From assembly GCA_015655415.1 (NCBI GenBank), contig JAATFB010000060.1, positions 1 through 64,000 on the forward strand: a stretch of DNA of 64,000 nucleotides. The letters run 5' to 3'. The notes below the pieces were generated by a model that searched no databases, was not told the DNA's origin, and saw nothing but the letters and a program-made list of their open reading frames with translations. The first letter of the stretch is position 1, and the number at the start of each line of letters is the position of its first letter. Source of the DNA: Actinomycetales bacterium (GTDB lineage: Bacteria > Actinomycetota > Actinomycetes > Actinomycetales > Microbacteriaceae). A program made the translations under genes and the position numbers. Of this stretch, positions 35,012 to 42,609 are shown piece by piece.

Positions 35012-35026
35012 CAGGCCACTCTAGCC

Positions 35027-35072
35027 GGATTGGCTATTCATTCGAGCACCCTCTGTGGGATTGGCTATTCAT
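35027..35072. promoter_or_regulatory. Direct-repeat operator for the MocR-YczE pair
   Basis: Two perfect copies of GGATTGGCTATTCAT (35027-35041 and 35058-35072) are spaced 31 bp start to start, three helical turns. MocR proteins are known to bind same-face direct repeats in such divergent regions. The second copy ends 1 bp before the YczE-like ATG, so its TATTCA may also be a promoter element. Confidence 0.75.
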
Positions 35073-35073
35073 C

Positions 35074-35847
35074 ATGTCGCCAATACGCCAACGCGTGCCC
35101 GCAGCCGCTCCATCCGGCGGTGCCGCGATGCCGGTAGTGCGCGCCCTGAGCTCGCGGCCCGCGGGCCGCGTGCTTCGCGTCACGCAGCTGCTGGCCGGCC
35201 TGTTCCTCTACGGAATGGCCATCGCCATGATGATGCAGGCGACCATCGGGATCGAGCCATGGGACGTCTTGGCGCAGGGGATCACGCTGCGCACCGGCAT
35301 CCCGTTCGGGCTCGTGACCGATCTCGTCGGCGCCGTCGTGCTCCTGCTGTGGATCCCCCTGCGCCAGCGCCCGGGTCTGGGCACCGTGCTCAATGTGCTC
35401 CTCGTGGGGCCGGCCGCCCAGTTCGGCCTGTGGGCGGTGCCGCAGCCGGACGAGCTCTGGGCGCGCATCCTGCTGTTCGGGGCGGGTCTGGCCCTCATCG
35501 CCGTGGCATCCGGGCTCTACATCGGCGCACAGTACGGCCCCGGCCCGCGCGACGGCCTGATGACGGGACTGAACGCTCGCACCGGACGGCCGATCTGGCT
35601 CGTGCGCACCGGCATCGAGGCGGCGGTGCTGCTGATCGGATGGCTCCTGGGCGGCGACGTCGGATGGGGCACGCTCGCGTACGCGGCGTGCATCGGTCCG
35701 CTCGTGCATGTGGCGATCCCCCTGTTCGCGCTTCGCCTGCCAGACCCTGTTCCCGGCGACCCGGACGGCCGTCTGATCGAACCGGACGCCGCGGCACGGC
35801 GCCGCGAGCGCTCGCAGGAGCGCTGGGCCCTCGGTCGGCTCGACTGA
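35074..35847 (+). CDS. YczE/YitT-like integral membrane protein
   Basis: This is a 257-residue membrane protein with about five or six helices, similar to YczE, whose gene is typically adjacent to a MocR regulator. The helices begin at QLLAGLFLYGMAIAMMMQ, and the family stretch GIEPWDVLAQG follows. YczE function is not well defined; a transport or regulatory role is assumed. ATG 35074 directly follows an operator repeat and lacks a good ribosome site, so the true start could be a leaderless or slightly later codon (ATG 35128, MPVVRALSS). Confidence 0.85.
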   Translation: MSPIRQRVPAAAPSGGAAMPVVRALSSRPAGRVLRVTQLLAGLFLYGMAIAMMMQATIGIEPWDVLAQGITLRTGIPFGLVTDLVGAVVLLLWIPLRQRPGLGTVLNVLLVGPAAQFGLWAVPQPDELWARILLFGAGLALIAVASGLYIGAQYGPGPRDGLMTGLNARTGRPIWLVRTGIEAAVLLIGWLLGGDVGWGTLAYAACIGPLVHVAIPLFALRLPDPVPGDPDGRLIEPDAAARRRERSQERWALGRLD

Positions 35848-35933
35848 GCGATAGCCGGGGCCGCCGGGGCGCATGCCTCGCGTCGGCGAACCGCACCCGT
35901 CGCGGACGCCGGTGCGTCATCGCCCCACGGCGG

Positions 35934-36048
35934 CACGGTCTCGACAGGCTCGACCGGCGGAAATCACACCACGGTCTCGACAGGCTCGACCGGCGACCCC
36001 CGCCAGGGTCCCGACGGGCTCGACCGGCGACCACGGCTCGACCGGCGG
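35934..36048. repeat. Cluster of GGTCTCGACAGGCTCGACC-type intergenic repeats
   Basis: Two near-perfect copies of CACGGTCTCGACAGGCTCG (starting 35934 and 35970) are followed by a diverged copy (36006-36029) and a half copy (36031-36048). The same core, CTCGACAGGCTCGACC, occurs twice inside the ABC ATPase gene at 44.7 kb. This behaves like a dispersed REP-type element. The rest of the 35.85-36.15 kb gap holds the PadR operators. Confidence 0.75.
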
Positions 36049-36091
36049 AAGCCCGCCCGACCGACGACGACCCGGGTTGCAGGAACGCGAT

Positions 36092-36133
36092 ACACGATAT
36101 ATCGTGTCTTCTGTCAATCGAGATATATCTCGA
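36092..36133. promoter_or_regulatory. Twin palindromic operators for PadR
   Basis: Two perfect 16-bp palindromes stand 26 bp apart start to start: ACACGATATATCGTGT (36092-36107) and TCGAGATATATCTCGA (36118-36133). They share the ATATAT centre, are strikingly AT-rich for this genome, and lie just before the DUF4097-padR operon. PadR regulators often autoregulate through ATAT-centred palindromes. Confidence 0.8.
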
Positions 36134-36150
36134 TCTGAGGAGACGAGAGG

Positions 36151-37020
36151 ATGCCCACCATGGCACAGGAACGCTGGCTCGTGATGCCGGGCGAGGCCAA
36201 GACCATCGACGTGGAGCTGGTGCGCAGGCTCAAGGTGAGCCTGATCGGCGGCCAGGTCGACGTGATCGGCCACGACGAGCCCACCGCGCGCGTCGAGGTG
36301 AGCGAGGTCGTCGGCAAGGAGCTGAAGGTCTCCATCGACGGAGACACGCTCGAGGTCGATCATCCGCAGTGGCGCTGGGACAACTTCATCGACGTGTTCC
36401 GGTCGTGGCGGGGGAAGGCACGCGCCGACGTGACCGTGCTCGTTCCCCGCGACGTCGAGCTCAAGCTCGGCGTCGTCTCGGCGACCGCCCTCGTGAGCGG
36501 GCTGGTCACCGATGCGAGGCTGAACACCGTCAGCGGCGAGATCACCGCCGACGGGCTGGTCGGCGATCTCGACCTGAACACCGTCAGCGGCGAGCTGACC
36601 GTCCGCGACCACCGAGGGGAGATCGTGGCGCACACGGTCTCGGGCGACATCACGGTCTCGGGCAGCGTGCCGAAGCTGACCGTCGAGGGCGTGAGCGCGA
36701 ACGTGTATCTCGACCTGTTCGACGTCCCATACTCCGTCAGCACCAGCCTGGTGTCGGGGGATGTCACGATGCGCATCGACGAGAACGTGGGCGTGCGCTA
36801 CCGCATCAACACCGTCAGCGGCGTCGCACACCTCGACGGCACCACCATCGTCCGCGGCTCGATGGGCAAGACGTTCACCCACCACTCCGGCCCGCTGGAG
36901 GGACGCTGGCTCGACATGTCGGTCAACTCGGTCTCCGGCAACCTTTCTGTCGTGCGCCGGCCGGGCAGCGCGACGGCGGGCACGCCGACCACCGCGGACG
37001 CCACGGACGGCGCCGCATGA
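36151..37020 (+). CDS. DUF4097-family beta-repeat protein
   Basis: This is a 289-residue protein made of short repeated beta-strand units, with recurring NTVSGEIT, NTVSGELT, HTVSGDIT and NTVSGVAH motifs. That is the signature of DUF4097 (adhesin-like beta-strand repeat) proteins. There is no signal peptide or membrane helix, so it is probably cytosolic. ATG 36151 follows GAGGAG by 8 bases. The stop overlaps padR by 4 bp. DUF4097-PadR pairs are common in actinobacteria; a role in envelope-stress response has been suggested for relatives, but function here is unknown. Confidence 0.9.
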   Translation: MPTMAQERWLVMPGEAKTIDVELVRRLKVSLIGGQVDVIGHDEPTARVEVSEVVGKELKVSIDGDTLEVDHPQWRWDNFIDVFRSWRGKARADVTVLVPRDVELKLGVVSATALVSGLVTDARLNTVSGEITADGLVGDLDLNTVSGELTVRDHRGEIVAHTVSGDITVSGSVPKLTVEGVSANVYLDLFDVPYSVSTSLVSGDVTMRIDENVGVRYRINTVSGVAHLDGTTIVRGSMGKTFTHHSGPLEGRWLDMSVNSVSGNLSVVRRPGSATAGTPTTADATDGAA

Positions 37021-37643
37021 CGCCCCCGGTGTTCTCCCACGGCAGCCTGCGCCTCTACCTCCTGAGCCTGCTCGACGAGTCGCCGCGACATGGGTACGAG
37101 CTGATCCAGGCGCTCAGCGACCGGTTCGGCGGAACGTACAGCCCGAGCGCGGGCACAATCTATCCGAGGCTGGCGAAGCTGGAGGACGAGGGGCTGGTCA
37201 CCAAGACCACGGTCGGCCGCAAGAGCGTGTACGCGATCACCGACGCGGGGCGCGCCGAGCTGAGGGACCGCGCATCCGAGCTCGACGAGATCGAGAGCCA
37301 GGTGACCGACTCCTTGCGCCGCATGGCCGACGAGGTGCGCGCCGGCGTGAGTCAGGCGATGCGGAGCCTGCGTGCCGACCTCGCCGCCGCAGCGCGCGAG
37401 GCGAAGCAGGAGGCGCAGACCACGTCGCGTTCCGCCGGCCACGACCAGGACGCGGATCCGCGCGCCGAGTCCCGCGTGGCGTTGCGTGAGGCCGAGATCG
37501 TGCTGAACGAGTTCCGTCAGCAGGTGCGGGCCGACCTCCGGCAGGCGGTGATGCGCGCCGGCATCCCCGACCGCGCCGTCGCCGAGCTGCGCGCCGGCCT
37601 GGCCCGTGTGCGCTCCGACATGCTCGGCCGCCTGGGCCGCTGA
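37017..37643 (+). CDS. PadR-family transcriptional regulator
   Basis: This is a 208-residue PadR regulator. The winged helix comprises LRLYLLSLLDESPRHGYELI, the invariant SPSAGTIYPRLAKLEDEGLV stretch and the wing. A long C-terminal helical region (from residue ~85) has charged coiled-coil character and replaces the usual short dimerisation helix. The ATGA overlap couples it to the DUF4097 gene. It most likely binds the twin palindromes at 36.1 kb and represses its own operon. Confidence 0.93.
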   Translation: MTPPVFSHGSLRLYLLSLLDESPRHGYELIQALSDRFGGTYSPSAGTIYPRLAKLEDEGLVTKTTVGRKSVYAITDAGRAELRDRASELDEIESQVTDSLRRMADEVRAGVSQAMRSLRADLAAAAREAKQEAQTTSRSAGHDQDADPRAESRVALREAEIVLNEFRQQVRADLRQAVMRAGIPDRAVAELRAGLARVRSDMLGRLGR

Positions 37644-37707
37644 TCCCCCTGAGCGCGCGCCTCTGCCTACCACGCTGTGGGTTCTCCGCACGGCGCGAAG
37701 CGCCGGC

Positions 37708-37735
37708 TTGACAGTCATTGGGCAGGTAGTAGTGT
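37708..37735 (+). promoter_or_regulatory. Promoter of the APC permease (leaderless)
   Basis: TTGACA (37708-37713), a 16-bp spacer and TAGTGT (37730-37735) form a good promoter. The predicted transcription start is at about 37742-37744, on the GTG start codon of the permease, so the mRNA should be leaderless. Confidence 0.7.
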
Positions 37736-37743
37736 CGTCCCTC

Positions 37744-39915
37744 GTGACAAATGAGGGGAGGCTCCCCGGGCTCGACGGCCGCTCCGCGAAACGGTGGCTG
37801 ATCGGGGAACCTCTACCCAGCGAGAAGCTCGAGGGTCAGCTGCTCCCGAAGCACCTCGCACTGCCGATCTTCGCGAGCGACGCCCTCTCCTCCGTGGCCT
37901 ATGCGCCGCAGGAGCTCATGATGGTGCTCCTGGTGGGCGGCGTCGCCCTTCTCGCCACCTCCCCGTGGATCGCGCTGGCGGTCGTGGTGCTCATGCTCAC
38001 GGTCGTCGCCTCGTATCGGCAGCTCGTCAAGGCGTACCCGTCCGGCGGAGGCGACTACGAGGTCGCGCACAAGAACCTCGGCGAGAAGGCAGGCCTCGTC
38101 GTGGCCTCGGCGCTGCTGGTCGACTACGTGATGACCGTGGCCGTCTCGGTGGCGAGCGGAGTGGACAACATCATCTCGGCGCTGCCCATGCTCAGCGGGT
38201 TCCGCGTGGAGCTCGCCGTCGCGTTCGTGGCCCTGATCGCCGCCATCAACCTGCGCGGCGTGCGAGAGGCGAGCAAGGCGTTCGCGATCCCGACGTACGT
38301 CTTCATCTGCAGCATCGGCGTGATGATCGTGACCGCGCTGGTGCGCACGGCGCTCGGCCTCGCACCCGTCGCGGAGTCGGCGCATTATGCGGTCAGGGCC
38401 GAGGGCCTCACCCAGGCGGCGATCGTGCTGCTGCTGCTGCGCGCGTTCTCCAGCGGGTGCTCGGCGCTCACCGGCGTGGAGGCCGTCGCCAACGGAGTTC
38501 CGGCGTTCCGCTCCCCCAAGATCCGCAACGCCCGCACCACGCTGCTCATGATGGGCGGCATCGCCGTGTTCCTGTTCGCCGGCCTCATGGCGGTGTCGCT
38601 CATCGCCGGGGTGCACTACGCCGAGAACCCTTGCGACCTGGTCGGCTGGAAGCAGTGCACCACACAACCGCAGCGCTCGCTGATCGCGCAGCTGGCGTCC
38701 GCTACCTTCGGCAACAACTCCATCCCGTTCTTCGTCGTGCAGGCGGCAACCGCCCTGGTGCTGCTGCTGGCCGCCAACACGGCGTTCAACGGATTCCCGC
38801 TGCTGGGATCCGTGCTCGCCCGGGACTCCTACGCCCCCAAGGCGATGTCGACTCGCGGCGACCGGCTGGTGTTCTCGAACGGGGTCATCGCGCTGGCGCT
38901 GGCGGCGATCATCCTGCTCGTCATCTACCAGGCGAACCTCACCAACCTGATCCAGCTCTACATCATCGGCGTGTTCGTCTCGTTCACGCTCGGGCAGTCG
39001 GGCATGGTGAAGCACTGGGTCACGCTGCTGCGCGACGGCGCACGCGAACGGGTGAGCATCATCCGGTCGCTGTGCATCAACGCGTTCGGGGCCGTGCTGA
39101 CCTTCAGCGTGCTGGTGGTCGTGACGATCACCAAGTTCACGCACGGGGCGTGGCTGGTCTTCATCATGATGCCGGTGCTCTTCCTGCTCATGCTCGGCGT
39201 CAACCGGTACTACCGGGACGTCGCCAAGGAGGTGGAGGTCGACCCGACCACCACCTTCGGCTCCAGCGGCGACCACGCGATCGTGCTGGTCGGCAAGATG
39301 CAGAAGCCGGTGCTGAAGGCTCTGGACTACGCGATCGCGGCCCGGCACCAGTCGATCGAGGCCGTGCACATCTCGGTCGACGAGGACGCCACGGAGCTGC
39401 TCCAGCGGCAATGGCGGGACATGAACATCCACGTGCCGCTCACCATCATCGAGTCGCCCTATCGCGACTTCGGCATACCCCTGATCAAGTACATCAAGCA
39501 ACGGCGCGAGCAGCACGGCTCGGAGGTCACCACCGTCTACCTGCCCCAGTACATCGTCGGACACTGGTGGGAGGCCTTCCTGCACAACCATCGTGCACGC
39601 CGCATCTCGAAGCAGCTCATGCTCGTGCACGGCGTGATGATCGCCCTCGTGCCGTGGCTGCTCGACTCGTCCGAGGTCATCTACGGCCGCCGCTCGCGTC
39701 CGCTGCCCGGGCAGGACCGCCGTGGCGAGCCGATCCGCGCCATCCCCCGCCGTCCGTTGGCGCCCGCCGCCCCGACCGGCGCCTGGCGAGGCAGGCGGGA
39801 GGCACGGTCCGAGACGTCCCCCATCGGCGACGCCACGGGCGCCGCATCGTCCTCCAGCGCGACGGAGCGCACCCGCAACGGCGAGAAGCCCGCCGCGCAC
39901 ACGGGACGGCACTGA
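37744..39915 (+). CDS. APC-family permease with C-terminal cytosolic domain
   Basis: This is a 723-residue amino acid-polyamine-organocation family permease. It has about 12 helices over residues ~40-520 (FASDALSSVAYAPQELMMVL opens the transport core). A soluble C-terminal domain follows (GDHAIVLVGKMQKPVLKALD, VHISVDEDATELL) that resembles the regulatory USP-like domain of large APC transporters. The family moves amino acids or potassium; this long form is widespread in actinobacteria and its substrate is not fixed. GTG 37744 is chosen because it matches the frame and the predicted leaderless start. Confidence 0.92.
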   Translation: MTNEGRLPGLDGRSAKRWLIGEPLPSEKLEGQLLPKHLALPIFASDALSSVAYAPQELMMVLLVGGVALLATSPWIALAVVVLMLTVVASYRQLVKAYPSGGGDYEVAHKNLGEKAGLVVASALLVDYVMTVAVSVASGVDNIISALPMLSGFRVELAVAFVALIAAINLRGVREASKAFAIPTYVFICSIGVMIVTALVRTALGLAPVAESAHYAVRAEGLTQAAIVLLLLRAFSSGCSALTGVEAVANGVPAFRSPKIRNARTTLLMMGGIAVFLFAGLMAVSLIAGVHYAENPCDLVGWKQCTTQPQRSLIAQLASATFGNNSIPFFVVQAATALVLLLAANTAFNGFPLLGSVLARDSYAPKAMSTRGDRLVFSNGVIALALAAIILLVIYQANLTNLIQLYIIGVFVSFTLGQSGMVKHWVTLLRDGARERVSIIRSLCINAFGAVLTFSVLVVVTITKFTHGAWLVFIMMPVLFLLMLGVNRYYRDVAKEVEVDPTTTFGSSGDHAIVLVGKMQKPVLKALDYAIAARHQSIEAVHISVDEDATELLQRQWRDMNIHVPLTIIESPYRDFGIPLIKYIKQRREQHGSEVTTVYLPQYIVGHWWEAFLHNHRARRISKQLMLVHGVMIALVPWLLDSSEVIYGRRSRPLPGQDRRGEPIRAIPRRPLAPAAPTGAWRGRREARSETSPIGDATGAASSSSATERTRNGEKPAAHTGRH

Positions 39916-39952
39916 CGGGCGCCTTCCACGACCGCGTGAGCGACGATCGAGC

Positions 39953-40085
39953 TCACGACGCGTCGGGCACGACCGCGGAACGCGCGAAGCGGACCCCCGG
40001 CCGCGACGTCACGACACGGTGCCGCGGAGCATCCGGGCCCGAGGCGACGAGGTCGAGCACGGCGTCCGCGACCTCGTCGAACGGA
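39953..40085 (-). pseudogene. Possible short-chain dehydrogenase C-terminal remnant
   Basis: Between the APC permease and the flavin oxidoreductase, the minus strand reads LDPFDEVADAVLDLVASG then APRHRVV, ending at a stop at 39953. The EVADAVLDLV and PRHRVV pieces resemble the tail of SDR enzymes. No start or Rossmann region is present. It may be a fossil of a deleted gene; chance coding in GC-rich DNA is the alternative. Confidence 0.3.
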
Positions 40086-40100
40086 TCGAGGCTGGAGGGG

Positions 40101-41231
40101 TCAGAGCAGGGCCATGATCTGACGGGCGATGACACGTCCGGAACGGTTCGCCCCCATCGTCGACGCGTACGGTCCGTAACCGGCCAGGAACACGCGCGGG
40201 TCCGTCCACGCCTGCCCGGACTCCACGGTCACTCCGCCCGCCTTCTCCCGCAGCCGCAGCGGAGCCAAGTGGCGCAGCTCAGGTCGGAAGCCGGTGGCCC
40301 AGATGATGGCATCCGCCGATGTGAACGAGCCGTCGGGCCAGCGCACCCCGCCCGGCTCGATCGAGGCGAACATGGGACGCTCCCGGAGCAGACCGCGCGC
40401 TATGCCAGCGGCCACCCGGCGCGTCAGGGGCACACCGGTCGAGCTCACGATGCTGGGCAGGGCGCGGCCGGCGCGCGCCGCTGCATCCGCGTCCCGCACC
40501 GCGGCGACGCCGCCCTCGATGGTCTGAGCCCGCGCGGTGCTGAAGTCGACGGGCCGCCGTGACGCCCACGAGACGGATGCCGCGACGTCCTCCAGCTCCA
40601 GCACAAAGCCGACCGCGCTCGTGCCGCCGCCCACCACCACCACGTCCTGGCCGCGGAACTCCTCTGCGGAGACGTAGCCGTTGGTGTGCACATGCCGCCC
40701 CCGGAATGTGTTCGCACCCGGGTAGTAGGGAATGAAGGGGGCTCCCCAGGTCCCAGTCGCGTTGACGAGCAGCCGTGTGACGGTCTCGCCCTCGGTGTGC
40801 CGCAGCGCGAGATCGGCGCCGCGGTTCTCCACCGCCACGACCTCGACCGGCCTGTGCACCCGCAGGTCGAAGTGTTCCTCGTAGCGCCGGTAGTAGCCCG
40901 CGACGATGTCCTTGGCGGGCAGCGTGCGGTCGGCGGTCTCGAAGCTGATGCCGAGCTCGGACATCCCGGGCAGGTCGTTCACGTGATGCGCGCTCCCGAG
41001 ACGCAGGGCATCCCACCGGAACTGCCACGCCCCGCCTGTTCCCGGCCCCCGGTCCACGACGGTGAAGTCGACGTCGGGCTCCAGCTGGAAGCGACGCAGA
41101 TAATACGCGACCGCGAGCCCGGCTTGACCGGCTCCCACGACCGCCACCTGAACGCGTCCGGGCACTGGAGACACGGTCCATACCATCACGGATCGCTGGG
41201 AACCGGGGCCCGGGGCGGCGGGGGCCTGCAT
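40101..41231 (-). CDS. NAD(P)/FAD-dependent oxidoreductase (flavin monooxygenase/CzcO-like)
   Basis: This is a flavin-dependent oxidoreductase with two dinucleotide motifs: VAVVGAGQAGLAVAYYL for FAD and VVVVGGGTSAVGFVLEL for NAD(P)H about 160 residues later. WATGFRPEL precedes a C-terminal FAD contact, AGYGPYASTMGANRSG. This is the layout of single-component monooxygenase-like CzcO/ArsO proteins. It probably oxidises a small organic or metalloid substrate with NADPH. I place the start at 41231 (376 residues); ATG 41186 is an alternative. It diverges from DUF3073. Confidence 0.88.
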   Translation of the reverse strand: MQAPAAPGPGSQRSVMVWTVSPVPGRVQVAVVGAGQAGLAVAYYLRRFQLEPDVDFTVVDRGPGTGGAWQFRWDALRLGSAHHVNDLPGMSELGISFETADRTLPAKDIVAGYYRRYEEHFDLRVHRPVEVVAVENRGADLALRHTEGETVTRLLVNATGTWGAPFIPYYPGANTFRGRHVHTNGYVSAEEFRGQDVVVVGGGTSAVGFVLELEDVAASVSWASRRPVDFSTARAQTIEGGVAAVRDADAAARAGRALPSIVSSTGVPLTRRVAAGIARGLLRERPMFASIEPGGVRWPDGSFTSADAIIWATGFRPELRHLAPLRLREKAGGVTVESGQAWTDPRVFLAGYGPYASTMGANRSGRVIARQIMALL

Positions 41232-41319
41232 GCTAAACTCGGCGCTAGTTTTCGTTTCCCATTCCAAAGTCCCGAGTGAGCACGTCAGCCCCGGGCCTGG
41301 CATCGTGAGGGGGTCTCGC

Positions 41320-41517
41320 ATGGGGCGCGGCCGTCAGAAGGCAAAACACACCAAGATCGCTCGCGAGTTGAAGTCGTACAGCCCTGCTGTCGACTACGAC
41401 AAGCTGGAGCAGGAGCTGACCGGGCACTCGTCTCACGATGACCCGTATGCGGCGTGGGCCGACTACGACCCGGATGCCGCCGACGGCTTCGAGCATCAGG
41501 AGCGTTCCGCGGGCTGA
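41320..41517 (+). CDS. DUF3073 family small protein
   Basis: This is a 65-residue actinobacterial protein beginning MGRGRQKAKHTKIARELK and ending acidic, the exact pattern of DUF3073. GAGGGGG lies before the ATG; the longer track start is not supported. The N-terminal half is strongly basic and may bind nucleic acid, but its function is unknown. In many actinobacteria it sits beside purM; here purM is 12 kb away, which suggests later insertions. Confidence 0.9.
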   Translation: MGRGRQKAKHTKIARELKSYSPAVDYDKLEQELTGHSSHDDPYAAWADYDPDAADGFEHQERSAG

Positions 41518-41534
41518 GCGGAATCCCCGATCGA

Positions 41535-41556
41535 CGCGCACCCCTCCGGGTGCGCG
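41535..41556 (+). terminator. Rho-independent terminator of DUF3073
   Basis: CGCGCACCC and GGGTGCGCG form a 9-bp stem with a CTCC loop, followed by TCTTTGTTG. It starts 18 bp after the DUF3073 stop and is one of the clearest intrinsic terminators in the window. Confidence 0.85.
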
Positions 41557-41578
41557 TCTTTGTTGTGGAACATCATGG

Positions 41579-41622
41579 CCCGAACCCGAACCCGAACCCG
41601 AACCCGAACCCGAACCCGAACC
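41579..41622. repeat. Hexanucleotide CCCGAA tandem repeat
   Basis: Seven perfect CCCGAA units (41579-41620) plus CC. The array stands directly before the first 140-bp repeat copy. It resembles a telomere repeat by chance; the chromosomal setting does not support that reading. It is a candidate site of slipped-strand length change. Confidence 0.9.
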
Positions 41623-41628
41623 GGGTAG

Positions 41629-41768
41629 CCGAACCGAGGCCGGCTCCTGAGCACCCGACGTCTCCGAAGGACATACCCGCATCCGAACCCCGATGACGTT
41701 CGAGACGACACATGTCCTCCGGAACGGCCACCACCCGACCATCGGCCCTCGGGTCGTCCCCGATCCGG
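41629..41768. repeat. 140-bp direct repeat, copy 1
   Basis: This block is repeated at 41848-41987 with one mismatch (T/C at 41692 versus 41911). Inside it, CCGAAGGACAT and ATGTCCTCCGG form an imperfect inverted repeat about 37 bp apart (10 of 11 pairs). It contains no plausible gene; the minus-strand ORFs through it are repeat-driven. Confidence 0.9.
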
Positions 41769-41847
41769 AACGGCCGCCGGATCCGGGCAGTCAGTTCCCC
41801 ACCGTCCTTCACCCCCGACCGACGGCCCCGTCAGACCGTCCGAGGTC

Positions 41848-41987
41848 CCGAACCGAGGCCGGCTCCTGAGCACCCGACGTCTCCGAAGGACATACCCGCA
41901 CCCGAACCCCGATGACGTTCGAGACGACACATGTCCTCCGGAACGGCCACCACCCGACCATCGGCCCTCGGGTCGTCCCCGATCCGG
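41848..41987. repeat. 140-bp direct repeat, copy 2
   Basis: This is nearly identical to copy 1. It ends 7 bp before the stop of the response-regulator gene, so it forms that operon's 3' flank. The 80 bp between the two copies is unique and holds nothing I recognise. A 78-bp core copy lies on the other side of the same operon at 45.79 kb. Confidence 0.9.
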
Positions 41988-41994
41988 CGAGCCG

Positions 41995-42609
41995 TCACAG
42001 CCACCCGTTGGCGGACGCCTGCGCAACCGCGTCCGCCCGGTTCCGCGCGCCCGTCTTGCCGATCGCCGCGGACAGGTGATTGCGCACGGTTCCCTCGGAG
42101 AGGCCGACGTCCCGCGCGATCTCGTTGACGGTTCCGCCCCGGGCGGCGATCCGGAGCACCTCCGTCTCGCGCTGAGTGAGCGGCGACGCCCCGGACGCCA
42201 GCGACTCGGCGGCGAGGGCCGGATCCACGACGCGCAGTCCCTGCGCCACACGACGCACCGCGTCGGCCAGCTGGGCCGCCGGCGTGTCCTTCACGACGAA
42301 CCCGCTCGCGCCCGCCTCCATCGCCCGGCGCAGGTACCCGGGTCGCCCGAACGTCGTGACGATCAGCGAACGGCACTGCGGCAAAGTGCGGTGCAGCAGC
42401 CGTGCCGCGGCAAGACCGTCGAGCCCCGGCATCTCCACGTCGATCAGGGCGACCTGCGCGGCGGAGTCTCGCGCCGCATCCAGCACCTCGTCGCCCCGGC
42501 CCACCTGGGCGACGACGGCGAGGTCCGACTCGAGCTCGAGCAGTGCGGCGAGCGCGCCGCGCACCAGCGCCTGATCGTCGGCAAGCAGCACCCGGATCGG
42601 CTCGGTCAT
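41995..42609 (-). CDS. LuxR/NarL-family response regulator
   Basis: This is a 204-residue response regulator. The receiver domain has the phosphoacceptor Asp in ALIDVEMPGLDG, the acidic pair LLADDQ and the conserved Lys in FVVKDTP. The C-terminal LuxR helix-turn-helix (LTQRETEVLRIAARGGTVNEIA region) follows. The start at 42609 overlaps the kinase stop by 4 bp; the track adds 6 residues. With the DesK-like kinase it controls the co-encoded ABC-2 exporter, probably from the palindrome at 45.76 kb. Confidence 0.94.
   Translation of the reverse strand: MTEPIRVLLADDQALVRGALAALLELESDLAVVAQVGRGDEVLDAARDSAAQVALIDVEMPGLDGLAAARLLHRTLPQCRSLIVTTFGRPGYLRRAMEAGASGFVVKDTPAAQLADAVRRVAQGLRVVDPALAAESLASGASPLTQRETEVLRIAARGGTVNEIARDVGLSEGTVRNHLSAAIGKTGARNRADAVAQASANGWL

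Noticed and set aside
41579-41622. CCCGAA array as a telomere or replicon end
   Set aside because: It lies between ordinary chromosomal genes with sequence on both sides; only seven units are present.
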